NCBI GenBank assembly: GCA_024644045.1
Contig: JAHELT010000003.1
Location: 47,821 to 88,289, forward strand
DNA: 40,469 bases
Direction: 5' to 3'
Source of the DNA: Chromatiales bacterium
GTDB taxonomy: Bacteria > Pseudomonadota > Gammaproteobacteria > JAHELT01
Under the pieces are notes generated by a model. The model was not told the DNA's origin. It did no database searches and saw only the letters and a list, made by a program, of their open reading frames with translations. The stretch's first letter is position 1; every line of letters starts with the position of its first letter. Both the position numbers and the translations under genes were made by a program. Positions 40,386 through 40,469 of the stretch are shown one piece after another.

Positions 40386-40469
40386 GCCCGTATTCCTCGA
40401 CGTTTGTTTCGCCGAGTGTGGGGTCCGCTGCTGTTGTGCGATTAAGTCATTGCACAGCATAGCACGGAG

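Noticed and set aside
29369-40460. A phage-defence island
   Set aside because: No nuclease, restriction, helicase or recombinase gene is present, and the proteins are mainly exported or envelope-directed.

Overview
The window is GC-rich, densely coded bacterial DNA. It most likely comes from the chromosome of a gammaproteobacterium: a Clp/Vfr-type CRP whose C-terminal third follows the Pseudomonas and Xanthomonas proteins closely, IbaG, a Tpx peroxidase, motAB, a TatT-type TRAP transporter and a polar amino-acid ABC operon all point there. The exact order cannot be fixed from this sequence. I see no rRNA, tRNA, CRISPR array, transposase, integrase or phage gene.

Layout. 0-8 kb: the start of a VWA-domain protein running off the left edge, a CRP-family regulator, an ExeA-type ATPase fused to an FHA domain, a LemA + GIDE/EF-hand membrane pair, an Mpo1-like (DUF962) protein, a one-cysteine Tpx, a YgjP-type metalloprotein, and motA-motB-pilZ behind a sigma-28-like promoter. 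8-12 kb: a TRAP operon (TatT-DctP-DctQ-DctM). 12-17.5 kb: two overlapping sensor kinase genes, one with five PAS and two GAF domains (1275 aa), the other REC-PAS-kinase. 17.8-24.5 kb: housekeeping and poorly known genes (DUF815 ATPase, a 490-aa lipoprotein, IbaG, an unusual P-loop ATPase coupled to an AI-2E-family permease, HAD phosphatase + DUF1330, YbaK/ProX + DOPA-dioxygenase-like). 24.5-28.5 kb: an amino-acid ABC transporter operon ending in a methyltransferase, with a strong stem-loop after the binding-protein gene.

29-40.5 kb is the most unusual part. Two paralogous membrane proteins (857 and about 859 aa) have a CadC/OmpR-type DNA-binding domain, a class III nucleotide cyclase domain, one membrane helix, a TolB-N-like domain, TPRs and a shared C-terminal domain. 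They flank three exported YHS-domain proteins, one fused to a Cache sensor domain, plus an exported ankyrin protein, an exported hydrolase, a TVP38-type membrane protein, a methyltransferase and a ribbon-helix-helix / coiled-coil small-gene pair. The two YHS-containing transcription units share an upstream block of about 80 bp with inverted repeats, which suggests common control. Both cyclases carry His where active class III adenylyl cyclases normally have the purine-selecting Lys, so their nucleotide product is open. The CRP-family protein at the left end is a possible but unproven receiver.

Starts were chosen from Shine-Dalgarno spacing, overlap with neighbours and family length. Several non-ATG starts (tpx, pilZ, DUF815, DOPA-dioxygenase-like, a 58-aa gene, the second cyclase) are inferred.
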